A stretch of 64,000 nt of DNA from Pseudomonas argentinensis (GCF_001839655.2 NZ_CP056087.1:3720001-3784000); one strand, 5' to 3'; numbered from the stretch's first letter, positions 11,363-19,335 are shown. Made by a program: numbers and translations. The notes: a model not told the origin generated them from the letters alone.

Positions 11363-11824
11363 ATGCCAACTCAATCCGCATTCCCCACCATACCCGCCCT
11401 CCCCGGCGAAACCCTGATCCCGACGACCTTCACCCGCCACCGCCGCCAACTGCGTGCCCTGCTGCTCGAACCACACTGCTGGTTCTGCACCCGCGACCTG
11501 GGCCGGCTGATCGGCCAACCGCACCTGGAAGAACGCGTTACCCGCACGCTGGACGCCGACCAGCTGCTCGATGCGATACTGCTCAACACTCACGGCCAGC
11601 CCGAGACGACCCGGCTGATCAGCGAATCCGGCGTGTACGCCGCGCTGATCCACTATTACCACCCGGAAAACCGCTGCATCCGCCGCTGGCTCAGCGCCGA
11701 CGTGGTGCCGACGCTGCGCGAGGGCGAGCCGGCGAACACTCGCCGCCCGCGCCGCGAAAACCGCCAGGGCCTGTCACTGCTGCACTGGCAGGGCGATGTG
11801 TGGATGCCGTATCGGCCTGGCTAG
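11363..11824 (+). CDS. Bro-N-like (phage antirepressor-type) protein
   Basis: This 153-residue protein resembles the Bro-N domain of phage antirepressors: a DNA-binding fold with WFCTRDLGRLIG near the N-terminus, followed by the ISESGVYAALIHYYHP stretch and an RRWLSADVVPTLRE helix. The C-terminal tail contains LSLLHWQGDVWMP, which is echoed in the protein at 24046-24504 (LQLLHWQDDWWLS). No C-terminal effector domain is present. I chose the ATG at 11363 because GAGG at 11351-11354 is eight bases upstream; the ATG at 11357 is too close to it. It lies alone between two REP-bracketed blocks. It may regulate a nearby or unlinked gene, but no target is visible. Confidence 0.7.
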   Translation: MPTQSAFPTIPALPGETLIPTTFTRHRRQLRALLLEPHCWFCTRDLGRLIGQPHLEERVTRTLDADQLLDAILLNTHGQPETTRLISESGVYAALIHYYHPENRCIRRWLSADVVPTLREGEPANTRRPRRENRQGLSLLHWQGDVWMPYRPG

Positions 11825-11864
11825 CAGGTAGTCCGATCCCTCCTACGCGACACAAAAAATGACT

Positions 11865-11909
11865 GTAGGGTGGACAACGCGAAGCTTGTCCACCATGGTT
11901 CAGGCAACA
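11865..11909. repeat. Left-type GTAG REP element upstream of the RAYT gene
   Basis: It begins GTAGGGTGGAC and contains the matching GTCCACC arm, with the same 3' GGTTCAGGCAACA as at 10422-10466. It lies 22 bases before the RAYT start codon. With 12485-12515 it forms an inverted pair around the transposase gene. Confidence 0.85.
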
Positions 11910-11931
11910 CACTGCTCAAGGATGAGCCGCC

Positions 11932-12462
11932 ATGCCCGACTACCGCCGCGCCCAGGTTCCTGGCGCCACCTACTTCTTCACCGTCAATCTGCGTGATCGC
12001 ACCAGCGACCTTCTGACCCGCGAAGTCGACCTGCTGCGCGAAACCGTGCGCGCCACGCGGGCACGGCACCCTTTTCATATCGACGCCTGGGTGGTGCTGC
12101 CCGACCACATGCACTGCCTGTGGACGCTACCGCCGGGCGATGCCAACTTCGCCCTACGTTGGAAGGTGATCAAGTTCGCCTTCGCCAAACGTCTGCCCAT
12201 TACCGAGACACGCACGGTCAATCAGCAACGCCGCCGCGAGCGCGGTATCTGGCAACGACGTTATTGGGAACACCTGATTCGTGACGAACGGGACTACCAG
12301 CAGCACTTCGATTACATCCACATCAACCCGCTTAAACATGGCTACGTCGAGCAGCTGGAGGATTGGCCTTATTCGAGTTTTCACCGTGCGGTGGCGATGG
12401 GCGTCTATCCCGCGGGCTGGTGTGTAGAGCCCGAGCGGCTTGATCGGGGCTATGGAGAATAA
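11932..12462 (+). CDS. REP-associated tyrosine transposase (RAYT)
   Basis: RAYTs are single-domain Y1 HUH endonucleases of the IS200/IS605 superfamily, related to TnpA_REP, that cut single-stranded REP hairpins next to a GTAG-type tetranucleotide. The 176-residue protein has the metal-binding HUH motif in LPDHMHCLW (His59, His61), the conserved GIWQRRYWEH segment, and the catalytic-Tyr region HFDYIHINPLKHGY (Tyr128). All key residues appear intact, so the enzyme may be active. GGATGAGCC precedes the ATG at 11932 closely. The gene is flanked by a left-type REP (11865-11909) and an inverted right-type REP (12485-12515), the layout called a REPtron. It is probably a domesticated element spreading the GTAG repeats seen across this window. 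Confidence 0.9.
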   Translation: MPDYRRAQVPGATYFFTVNLRDRTSDLLTREVDLLRETVRATRARHPFHIDAWVVLPDHMHCLWTLPPGDANFALRWKVIKFAFAKRLPITETRTVNQQRRRERGIWQRRYWEHLIRDERDYQQHFDYIHINPLKHGYVEQLEDWPYSSFHRAVAMGVYPAGWCVEPERLDRGYGE

Positions 12463-12484
12463 GGGTTCGACGTTATATCGCTAT

Positions 12485-12515
12485 GGTGGATGAAAAGAGC
12501 GTCATCCACCCTACG
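12485..12515. repeat. Right-type GTAG REP element downstream of the RAYT gene
   Basis: It is identical over 31 bases to 11211-11241 and ends CCCTACG. It starts 23 bases after the RAYT stop codon and closes the bracketed unit. Confidence 0.85.
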
Positions 12516-12548
12516 TGACTGCATTCCCACGCAGAGCTTGGGAAACGA

Positions 12549-12749
12549 TCAATCGGGCTTCTGCCCTTTGCCCTTCTTCTTGGCAATCGCCTTCATCCGC
12601 GCCGCCGCCTTCTGCACGGTAGCCATCTTTTCCGGGCGTTTCATGCCCCGCCATTTGCGGATTTCTTCCCGCGTGCGGCCGCAGCTGACGCACAGTTCAC
12701 TGTTGAGCTGGCACAGCGACACGCAGGGGTTTTCAATGTCCTTGGCCAC
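12549..12749 (-). CDS. DUF1289 family small cysteine protein
   Basis: This small protein (66 aa) shows the DUF1289 pattern ENPCVSLCQL...LCVSCGRTREEIRKW: four cysteines that look like a small metal-binding knuckle, then a helix and a Lys-rich tail. Its function is unknown; family members often sit beside RNA- or metabolism-related genes. I propose a GTG start at 12749, just before KDIENPC, because the longer reading to 12794 runs inside the upstream gene and adds unrelated residues. It overlaps the 3' end of the gene at 12733-13068 and is probably translationally coupled to it. Confidence 0.75.
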   Translation of the reverse strand: MAKDIENPCVSLCQLNSELCVSCGRTREEIRKWRGMKRPEKMATVQKAAARMKAIAKKKGKGQKPD

Positions 12750-13068
12750 GCTTGCCCCCTGCCGGCTGCTCGACCGAAAACGCCACGTGCTCATTGATAC
12801 GGGACACGCTGATGCCCACCGCCTCGAACGCGGCCAGGGTCAGCGCCAGCATCCTGGCCTTGTCCGCGCCCGCCAGGGCCCGCGCCTTGCTGGCCTCGCT
12901 GTCGAACATCCAGGTGACGATCAGGCTCTCTGGAAAGCGTGCGTAGTTCACCTCATGGGTGAGCCACTGGAAGCCGACGATCTCGCTCTTTGCCGTTTCG
13001 CAGGCGTCGGTGAGGGTGCGAATCAGCTCGCGTTCGATGCCTGCATATGTTCGTTTCGAGGCTGCCAT
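12733..13068 (-). CDS. Conserved hypothetical protein
   Basis: This 111-residue cytosolic protein belongs to no family I can name. It reads as an alpha/beta fold: MAASKRTYAGIEREL opens a helix, the ARFPESLIVTWMF segment looks like a strand, and two helices rich in Ala follow. The start at 13068 has GGAAGGG about five bases upstream; the longer reading to 13143 lacks such a site. It is the first gene of a two-gene unit with the DUF1289 protein, which begins inside its 3' end. Confidence 0.6.
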   Translation of the reverse strand: MAASKRTYAGIERELIRTLTDACETAKSEIVGFQWLTHEVNYARFPESLIVTWMFDSEASKARALAGADKARMLALTLAAFEAVGISVSRINEHVAFSVEQPAGGKRGQGH

Positions 13069-13201
13069 AAGGCCCTTCCGGATCGGTGTCGGGTGCGCCG
13101 CCATGTTACCCGACAAGGCCCATCCATAGGTCCTCGGCCACAACGCCCGCCGGCCCCTCGGGTTACAATGGCGCTCGCCGTTTTAACAAGAGCCCGCCCC
13201 G

Positions 13202-13894
13202 ATGTTCACCCTCACCCACCTCGATGCCTCGCCACCCGAGTCCCTCAAAGCCCAGGTGCTGCAGATGGTGGTGGATTATTTCAGCGATATCAGCCCGGTG
13301 CCGCTCACGCCCAGCAACCCGCTGTTCCAGCTGTACCAGTACGTGATCGGCTTTGAAGTGCACCTGTACCTGCAGGCCATGAATGGCGAAGCCGATAGCC
13401 CCACGCAGCTGCTGCTGGCCCTGGATGATCAGGACCCTGCCGTGGTGCTGGGTTTCGCCCTGTACCTGCCCAGCCAGGACGATGCCGACGCCTGCACCCT
13501 CGCCTATATGGCCGTTGCGGCCAGCCACCGCCGGTGCGGCATCGCCCGGGCCATGCTGCAACGCATCACTAGGTCTCATCCCCATTTGGAGCTGGCCTGC
13601 GTGGCCGGCAAGGTGCCGACCTTCGAGGCCATGGGCCTGCAGGTGCTGGCCGCGCAAGGGCCGCAGGTGCTGATGAACACCCGTGACCAGCGCTCCGATG
13701 GCCTGGTGGCCGTGCAGGATCTGGCACCGGTGTTCCAGTCCACCGAGGTGCGGCAGATCCACGCCTACCTGCTCAAGCAGCATGGCAAGAAGGCCATGAG
13801 CGAAGCCGAGAAACAGCGCGACTATCACCTGGATCAGTTGGCCCGTCAGGCGCGCCAACTGGTTGCTGAAAGGCTGACGCCGACGCTGCACTAA
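13202..13894 (+). CDS. GNAT family N-acetyltransferase
   Basis: This 230-residue protein carries one GNAT domain. The acetyl-CoA pyrophosphate loop lies in YMAVAASHRRCGIARAML, at about residues 101-118, preceded by the strand AVVLGFALYLP. The C-terminal 60 residues are helical and basic and lie outside the GNAT fold. The substrate is unknown. It stands alone, convergent with the TonB receptor gene and separated from it by a strong hairpin. The Shine-Dalgarno is weak. Confidence 0.75.
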   Translation: MFTLTHLDASPPESLKAQVLQMVVDYFSDISPVPLTPSNPLFQLYQYVIGFEVHLYLQAMNGEADSPTQLLLALDDQDPAVVLGFALYLPSQDDADACTLAYMAVAASHRRCGIARAMLQRITRSHPHLELACVAGKVPTFEAMGLQVLAAQGPQVLMNTRDQRSDGLVAVQDLAPVFQSTEVRQIHAYLLKQHGKKAMSEAEKQRDYHLDQLARQARQLVAERLTPTLH

Positions 13895-13906
13895 GGCGCG
13901 CGTTGC

Positions 13907-13940
13907 CCTGCAGCGCTGGCGAGGTAGCCAGCGCTGCAGG
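13907..13940. terminator. Bidirectional hairpin between convergent genes
   Basis: A perfect 14-bp stem, CCTGCAGCGCTGGC with its complement, and a 6-base loop lie between the GNAT gene and the minus-strand TonB receptor gene. There is no U-run on either side, so it may stop or pause transcription only partly, or protect 3' ends. Confidence 0.55.
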
Positions 13941-13966
13941 CGGCGGAGCCTGCCGTCGACTTAGCG

Positions 13967-16078
13967 TCAGAAGCTGTAGGTGGCGGTGACGACCAGGTTG
14001 CGCGGCTCGCCGACACGAATCTGCCCGGCGCTGGTCGCCGAGCTGTGGTAGGTGCGGTCGGTGAGGTTGTTCAGCGCGGCGCGCAGGTCCCAGTCCTTTT
14101 GGCGCAAGCCGGCCAATGCATCCCAACGGCCATAGCCCGGCAGCACGGTGGTGTTCTGGTTGTCGGCGAAGCGACTGCCGACCAGGGTCAGGCCGGTTTC
14201 GGCGTACCAGCCCTGCTCCGGTTTCCAGGTCAGGAACAGGCTGCCATTGCGCTTGGCGACATTGCTGACGCGGTTGCCTTCCAGGCCGTTGTTGTCCTTG
14301 ACGATGGTGGCGTCCTGCAGGCCGATACCGCCGCGCAGGTACCAGTTGCCGGCCAGTTGGCCGGTGGCCGTGAGTTCGATACCGCGCGAGCGTTGCAGGC
14401 CGGTGAGGATGGTCAGGGTCGGGTCGTTCGGGTCGGTGGTACGGCGGTTGTAGAGTTCCAGCTCGTAGAGGGCGAAGGTGGTGCTCAGGCGGTCATCCAG
14501 CCAGTCGCTCTTCACGCCGACTTCTTTCTGCCGGGTGAGCTCCGGGTCCAGATCGTTGGCATTGCCGGATGCACCGGGCGTGATGCCGATCAGGCCACCG
14601 CCCACCGGCGAGTAGCTCTTGCTCCACGAGGCGTAGAAGGAATGCTCCGGCAGCGGCGTCCAGACCAGGCCGACGCGCGGGCTGGTACTGTTGTTGTCGC
14701 GACCGTCCTCGATGCCGCGCAGCTTGTTGGTGGTTGCCACTTCGAAGCGGTCGTGACGCAGGCCTGCCAGCAGTTGCCATTGCTCGTTCAGGCGCAACTG
14801 ATCCTGCACGTAGACCGCCCGGCTTTCCACTTCGGTGTGGTTGTTGCTGGAGGCCATCATGGGCCCGGCATGACTCTGGCTGCGGTCCGGGTTGTAGAGA
14901 TCGAGCGTTGGCACCGCCTGGCCGCCGCGGTTGGCAGGGAGCGAGGTGTAGAGCTTCGGATCGCGGCGCTGGCTGCCGATCTCGACCCCGGTCAACAGGC
15001 GATGCTCGAAGCCGAAGGTATCCACCATGCCTTCGGCCTCCAGGTTGTTGAAGAGGTTGCGGGTCTGCAAATCCTGCTGCCAGCGTTGGCGGGTCACGCG
15101 GTTGGTCGCTGCAGTGGCAGCGGTCAGGTAGGTGTTGTCGAAGTCGCTTTCGAGCTTGAACAGGCTCAAGGTCTGGCGCAGCTGCCAGTTGTCATTCAGC
15201 TCGTAGGTCAGCTTGGAGCGCAGCGATTGTGCCTTGTCGTCGATGTAGTCGCGGTCGTCGCCGTAGGTGGTCTCGCGCTTCACGTCGGCCGGACGGCCGT
15301 TCACGCCGGGAATACCGCGATCCGGGGTGCGCTCGAAGCGGCTGAATTCGTACTGCGCCAGCCAGTTGAGCCGGGGCGTCAGCTGCCAGCTGATGGCAGG
15401 GGCGAACAGCTGACGGTGGCTGGAGATGCCATCGCGAAAACTGTTGGCGTCCTGATTGCCCATGTTCAGGCGCAGGCTGACGTTCTCGCTCGCCTCGGCA
15501 CTCAGGTCGGCGTACAGGCTGCGCATGTCCTCGCTGCCGCCCTGGGCCTCGAGGCTGGAGCGGCGCCCGGCCTCGGGCATCTTGCTGATGCGGTTGACGA
15601 TGCCGCCCTGGCTGCCGCGCCCATAGAGCACCGCCGCCGGCCCCTTGAGCACGTCGATGCGCTCGATGTTGTGCAGGTCGCGCACATATTGGCTGTCGTC
15701 GCGCACACCATCGAGGTAGAAGTCGTTGCTGGCCTCGAAGCCGCGGATACGCAGGCCGTCGAAGCGGGTATCCGCCGCGCTACTGACGTTGGGAATGCCG
15801 CTCAGCGCCGTGGCCAGGTCATTGGTGCCGTAGTCGAGGACGTTGGCGGTCTTCACCGAGTCGATGGCCTGGGGCACGTAGCGCACCGGCGTGGCGGTGC
15901 GGGTGGCGGTGCTGACTTCCCTGGTGCGCGGGTTGTCGGCCTTGGCATCGCGGTCGGCGTTGATCGAGGTTTCCGGCAGCACGATCGGTGCAGCCTGGGT
16001 GAAACCGGTAGTCAGTAGGACGGAGAAGCCAAGCGAAACGGGTATGAGACGCAAAGAGGCAGGCATGAAGGAGCGCAT
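13967..16078 (-). CDS. TonB-dependent siderophore receptor (FhuA/FiuA type)
   Basis: This is an outer-membrane receptor for a ferric siderophore. The 703-residue protein has a signal peptide (about residues 1-29, cleaved near TQAAP), a TonB-box-like stretch after it, a plug domain (about 60-165, with RIRGFEASNDFYLDGVRDD and IDVLKGPAAVLYGRG) and a barrel ending VTATYSF. Its plug resembles catecholate or hydroxamate receptors of the Fiu/FhuE group, but the ligand cannot be fixed. A Fur-like site lies 24 bases upstream, so iron control is likely. It has no STN signalling domain. It differs clearly from the receptor at 962-3112 and is not a recent duplicate. Confidence 0.9.
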   Translation of the reverse strand: MRSFMPASLRLIPVSLGFSVLLTTGFTQAAPIVLPETSINADRDAKADNPRTREVSTATRTATPVRYVPQAIDSVKTANVLDYGTNDLATALSGIPNVSSAADTRFDGLRIRGFEASNDFYLDGVRDDSQYVRDLHNIERIDVLKGPAAVLYGRGSQGGIVNRISKMPEAGRRSSLEAQGGSEDMRSLYADLSAEASENVSLRLNMGNQDANSFRDGISSHRQLFAPAISWQLTPRLNWLAQYEFSRFERTPDRGIPGVNGRPADVKRETTYGDDRDYIDDKAQSLRSKLTYELNDNWQLRQTLSLFKLESDFDNTYLTAATAATNRVTRQRWQQDLQTRNLFNNLEAEGMVDTFGFEHRLLTGVEIGSQRRDPKLYTSLPANRGGQAVPTLDLYNPDRSQSHAGPMMASSNNHTEVESRAVYVQDQLRLNEQWQLLAGLRHDRFEVATTNKLRGIEDGRDNNSTSPRVGLVWTPLPEHSFYASWSKSYSPVGGGLIGITPGASGNANDLDPELTRQKEVGVKSDWLDDRLSTTFALYELELYNRRTTDPNDPTLTILTGLQRSRGIELTATGQLAGNWYLRGGIGLQDATIVKDNNGLEGNRVSNVAKRNGSLFLTWKPEQGWYAETGLTLVGSRFADNQNTTVLPGYGRWDALAGLRQKDWDLRAALNNLTDRTYHSSATSAGQIRVGEPRNLVVTATYSF

Positions 16079-16101
16079 CCAGTGAGGGTTGTTTTTGGCG
16101 C

Positions 16102-16120
16102 GCGAATGGTAATGCTTTGC
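16102..16120. promoter_or_regulatory. Fur-like box before the TonB receptor
   Basis: GCGAATGGTAATGCTTTGC matches the 19-base Fur consensus GATAATGATAATCATTATC at about 12 positions, including the central GGTAAT-type half. It is in the expected promoter position for the gene starting at 16078. Confidence 0.6.
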
Positions 16121-16238
16121 GTTTACTTGCGAAATAGAGTCGCATTCATATTTACGTACGGCGATTCTCCGGGCATCGAGCCTGAGTCACAGTGCTGTAG
16201 CGCCTCACTAGTGCGAACTTCCTTTCGATACACAAACG

Positions 16239-16323
16239 CGTGGGAGCGGCCGGGCGGCGATCCGCTTCAGCCGCGATCAGCTTTGAGGGCGATGATAGGA
16301 TCGCGGCTAAAGCCGCTCCCACG
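16239..16323. repeat. REP pair (CGTGGGAGCGGC...GCCGCTCCCACG)
   Basis: The 12-base inverted ends CGTGGGAGCGGC and GCCGCTCCCACG enclose an inner pair, CCGCGATCAGC and GATCGCGGCTAAAG. This is a classic Pseudomonas REP/BIME layout. It lies between two minus-strand genes and, being close to the 3' end of the methyltransferase's downstream neighbour region, may act as an mRNA end or an insertion spot. Confidence 0.65.
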
Positions 16324-16354
16324 GAGCAGTGGGCATCCTTTCCAGAGGCGCTCG

Positions 16355-17098
16355 CTAACGCTTCACGCAAACGAACAGCGCATTACCCGCGCCCTGACTG
16401 AGGGGCAGGATGCGCTGGTAGTCGTGCTCCAGCACATGCACCTCGAAGTGCGGCTGCAGTAACGACTCCAGCTCGGCGAAGCTCACCGCGACCATGGGGT
16501 GTTCGTCGTTCCAGGTCAGGGTTTCATCGCCCGTGGTCTTGTCGATGCGCAAACGCAGCGCCTGCTGCTCGCCCGCACCGCTGTAGTGCCAGCCGGAACT
16601 GAAGGTGAAGCGGCCTTCATCGCTGTCCACGGTATGGGCGGCGAACAAGCGATTGTCGATTCGGGTTCTGTCGACCGCGTTGAAGCAGAACAGGCCGCCG
16701 GGCTGCAACGCACGGTGAACATCGGCGAGGCAGGCCGCCAGCCGCGCGGTGGTCGCGCTGTAGTGCAGCGAGTAGAGAAAACAGGTGATCAGGTCGACCG
16801 GCTCGGCGACGCTGAACGCGCACATGTCCTGCACGGCGAAGTTTGCCTCGGGGCAGCGGATGGCGGCCTTGTCGAGCATCGGCTGGTTGATGTCCAGCCC
16901 GCTGCTCCGAAAGCCCGTATCGAGAAAATGCCGGACGTGGGGCCCGGTGCCACAGGCCAGGTCCAGGTGCCGTGTGCCGCCGTTGCCGAACAACTGGTGC
17001 AGGCGTTGCACCGCCTGGCTTTGCGCCCGGTAGTCGATATCGGCGCACATCAGGTCGTAGTAGTCGGACAGGTCCGTATAGAGGGCGTTGACGGGCAT
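16355..17098 (-). CDS. SAM-dependent methyltransferase (class I)
   Basis: This 247-residue cytosolic methyltransferase has motif I in HLDLACGTGPHVRHF (about residues 45-59), the acidic motif SSGLDINQPML, and NFAVQDMCAF as motif II-III. The C-terminal half has the beta-strand pattern of small-molecule methyltransferases of the type acting on amino sugars or amines (FSSGWHYS and MVAVSFAELE). The substrate is unknown. I chose the ATG at 17098 because the upstream extension to 17239 is Arg/Pro-rich and not family-like. The gene stands alone between repeat DNA and the divergent channel-like gene. Confidence 0.75.
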   Translation of the reverse strand: MPVNALYTDLSDYYDLMCADIDYRAQSQAVQRLHQLFGNGGTRHLDLACGTGPHVRHFLDTGFRSSGLDINQPMLDKAAIRCPEANFAVQDMCAFSVAEPVDLITCFLYSLHYSATTARLAACLADVHRALQPGGLFCFNAVDRTRIDNRLFAAHTVDSDEGRFTFSSGWHYSGAGEQQALRLRIDKTTGDETLTWNDEHPMVAVSFAELESLLQPHFEVHVLEHDYQRILPLSQGAGNALFVCVKR

Positions 17099-17348
17099 CG
17101 GAACCTGACCATGGCGGGGTGTTTTCGAGGGTGGCGGATCATAGCCGAAATCCCGCGCGGCGCCGCGACTATTCGCTGCCGGCGAGCGCCCGCCTCCCCT
17201 GCAGATGAAGCCGGGTAATGGCCGCCCTAGGTGCAACATCCTGCCGGGTGCCCGGCGGCGAACGGCAGCTTACGCGGCGCTGGCGATCCATTAGACTGCC
17301 CGGCAAAATGCAGCCCCGCTGCATACCTCCCTCGCCCGGTCGACTCCG

Positions 17349-18017
17349 ATGCCCAAGGCTCATACCTACCTGCTCCGCTACCCCTCCGCCAGCCTGCTGT
17401 TCGTGCAGTTGCTGGGCATCGTGCTCTACCCCTTCATGGAGCAGCTGTCCGAGGGGCGGGCCATCGTCGGCGCCTTTGGCATCGTGGTGCTGGCGATGTC
17501 GCTGCGCATGGTGCGCAGCAGCCCGACCATCCAGTGGATCGCCTTCACCCAGGCGGCGTGCATCCTGGCACTGACCGTGGCCGTGGAGTTCGAGAGCAAC
17601 ACCACACTGTCGATCCTGCTGGCGGCGCTGGAGTCGAGCTTCTATTTCTATGCCGCTGGCAGCCTGATCGCCTACATGATGGAAGACGAGCGCGCGAGTA
17701 CCGACGAGCTGTTCGCGGTCGGCGCCACCTTTACCCTGCTGGCCTGGGCTTTCGCCCATGCCTTTTCGGTGTGCCAGCTGGTCAGCCCTGGCAGCTTCAC
17801 CGCGGCGATCAATCCCGAGGCGCAGCGCACCTGGGTGGAGTTGCTGTACCTGAGCTTTACCGTCCTGTCGGGCGTCGGGCTGAGCGATATCATGCCGCTT
17901 CGGCCTTTCGCGCGTGCACTGGTGATGCTCGAACAGTTCGCCGGGGTGATGTATATCGGCCTGGTGGTCACGCGCATGATCAGCCTGACGGTCAGGCCGA
18001 AACACAGCGGCCCGTGA
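17349..18017 (+). CDS. Ion-channel-like membrane protein with altered selectivity filter
   Basis: This 222-residue inner-membrane protein has about six hydrophobic segments: roughly 13-30, 37-55, 62-80, 85-110, 122-145 and 188-212. The stretch YLSFTVLSGVGLSDIMP (167-183) aligns with the pore loop of bacterial two-TM potassium channels (consensus F-x-T-L-T-T-V-G-Y-G-D-I-x-P). At the filter itself TVGYG has become GVGLS (175-179), while the flanking F, V-x-L, D-I and P are kept. The following LARSLVMLEQ-like helix is also typical of the family. It may be a non-selective or silent channel relative, or have another role. The ATG at 17349 has no strong Shine-Dalgarno. Its neighbours give no functional hint. 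Confidence 0.65.
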   Translation: MPKAHTYLLRYPSASLLFVQLLGIVLYPFMEQLSEGRAIVGAFGIVVLAMSLRMVRSSPTIQWIAFTQAACILALTVAVEFESNTTLSILLAALESSFYFYAAGSLIAYMMEDERASTDELFAVGATFTLLAWAFAHAFSVCQLVSPGSFTAAINPEAQRTWVELLYLSFTVLSGVGLSDIMPLRPFARALVMLEQFAGVMYIGLVVTRMISLTVRPKHSGP

Positions 18018-18156
18018 GGCACGCGGCGGGCATTGACGAACCGGCGCCAGCACCTGCACGTTCATAAAACCTGGCAATGCTCGAAGCCATAGCCGATTCG
18101 CTGCCGGCAAATCGGCAGCTCACATCTTCGACCCGTAAAGAAAGGCCGATTACCCC

Positions 18157-18638
18157 GTGGCGCTCGATCCCCTGATCCTGCTGACGATGACCATCGCCCT
18201 GGCGTTGGCGGCCTCTCTCTACCTGGCCATCGAATGGCCTGCTGGTGACCTCGCACTGGCTGTTCTTCGTCGGAGTCGGGTGACCAGTTGCCGGTCGCCC
18301 TGGGCGAGATGACCCGCCGCAGCTTGCCGGAGGGCTCCTTGGGGGCGCGGCTGGACGGCGACGAGTTCGTGATGCTGCTCAGGGATGCTTCCCCGGAGCG
18401 CATCGCCGGCGTGGGCGACCTGCTGCGCCAGCAGTTTCAGAGCACCGCCGCCCAGGCGCTCGCCACGCCTGACGCCGTGACCCTGAGCATCGGTGCCAGC
18501 CTGTTCGACCAGCCCCCGGCCAGCCTGGCGGCGCTGATCGAACAGGGTGACGCGGCGCTGTACCAGTCCAAGCGCGGCGGGCGTGACAGCCTGCGCCTGG
18601 TGGACCGCACCGCCAACGCCGCAGCGCTGACGGGCTAA
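18157..18638 (+). pseudogene. Remnant of a membrane GGDEF (diguanylate cyclase) gene
   Basis: Two pieces in different frames look like the ends of one gene. From a GTG at 18157 a short piece encodes one membrane segment (LLTMTIALALAASLYLAIEW) and runs into a stop at about 18312. From about 18280 another frame encodes the second half of a GGDEF domain: GARLDGDEFVMLL, then LSIGASLF and ALYQSKRGGRD, all typical of the domain's C-terminal part. The intervening sensor and N-terminal GGDEF sequence is missing, so a large deletion with frame loss is likely. The GG of GGDEF is DG, a change tolerated in some cyclases. The remnant should not make cyclic-di-GMP. Confidence 0.75.
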
Positions 18639-18666
18639 CCGCCCGGCGCTACCCAGGTCAACGGCC

Positions 18667-19335
18667 TCAACTGAACATGCTGTCGTCGTCGAAGAAGTCC
18701 GAACTGTCGAAGGCATCGGTGTCGATATCGTTGCTCATGTCGCTGCTGCCCGCGTAAGGGGTATCGTCCAGGCCACTGCCGAAACTGTCCTGCAGGGGCG
18801 CGTCCTCGCGAATGACTTCGACGATCTCCTGGGGCTGGTTGTGATGGAACATGCTGGTCAGCAGATCCGCCACCATCACCCCGCCGGCCACACCGGCTGC
18901 CGTCTGCAACGCGCCGCGCATGAAGCCGCCGCCCTGGGCAGCTGGTGCGGCGCCCGACATGCCGGCCGGTGCCACGGGTGCGGCATTGGCGTGCTGGGAA
19001 AAGCGCGTTTCGCCCCAGCCGGCCGGGCGCTGGCTCGGTGCATTGGCCGGCTGCCCGCCCCCGAACAACCCGGAAAGAAAGCCGCCACCACCTGAGCGCT
19101 GGCGCTGCGCATCCGCCGCCTGGGCTTCCAGTCCCCGCACGCGCTGGTCCAGACGCTTGATGGCGGCCTCCTGGATCAACAGCGCCTGGGCCATGTAATA
19201 GGGCGCGGCGGGCTGGCGGGCCAGGTGGTTTCTGATCTGCGCCTCGGCTTCGGTATCGCGCAGCCCACCCTCGTGCTCGGCTTCTTGCAGGCGGGTGAAC
19301 AGGCCATCGATCAGGGTTTGCTCTTCGGAATTCAT
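18667..19335 (-). CDS. DUF2076 domain protein
   Basis: This 222-residue protein has the DUF2076 arrangement: a helical N-terminal domain (residues 1-85, MNSEEQTLIDGLFTRLQEAE), a Gly/Ala/Pro-rich middle with GGGGFLSGLFGGG, a short hydrophobic stretch (about 145-165, GALQTAAGVAGGVMVADLL) and an acidic C-terminus rich in Asp and Ser ending DDDSMFS. Members are often annotated as periplasmic ligand-binding sensors, but no direct function is known. No signal peptide is visible. The start at 19335 is chosen at the conserved MNSEE; the longer reading adds 30 unrelated residues. Confidence 0.75.
   Translation of the reverse strand: MNSEEQTLIDGLFTRLQEAEHEGGLRDTEAEAQIRNHLARQPAAPYYMAQALLIQEAAIKRLDQRVRGLEAQAADAQRQRSGGGGFLSGLFGGGQPANAPSQRPAGWGETRFSQHANAAPVAPAGMSGAAPAAQGGGFMRGALQTAAGVAGGVMVADLLTSMFHHNQPQEIVEVIREDAPLQDSFGSGLDDTPYAGSSDMSNDIDTDAFDSSDFFDDDSMFS

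Noticed and set aside
11211..12515. The two identical 31-base repeats as target-site duplications of a transposon
   Set aside because: They are palindromic REP elements that also occur elsewhere, not simple duplications of target DNA.
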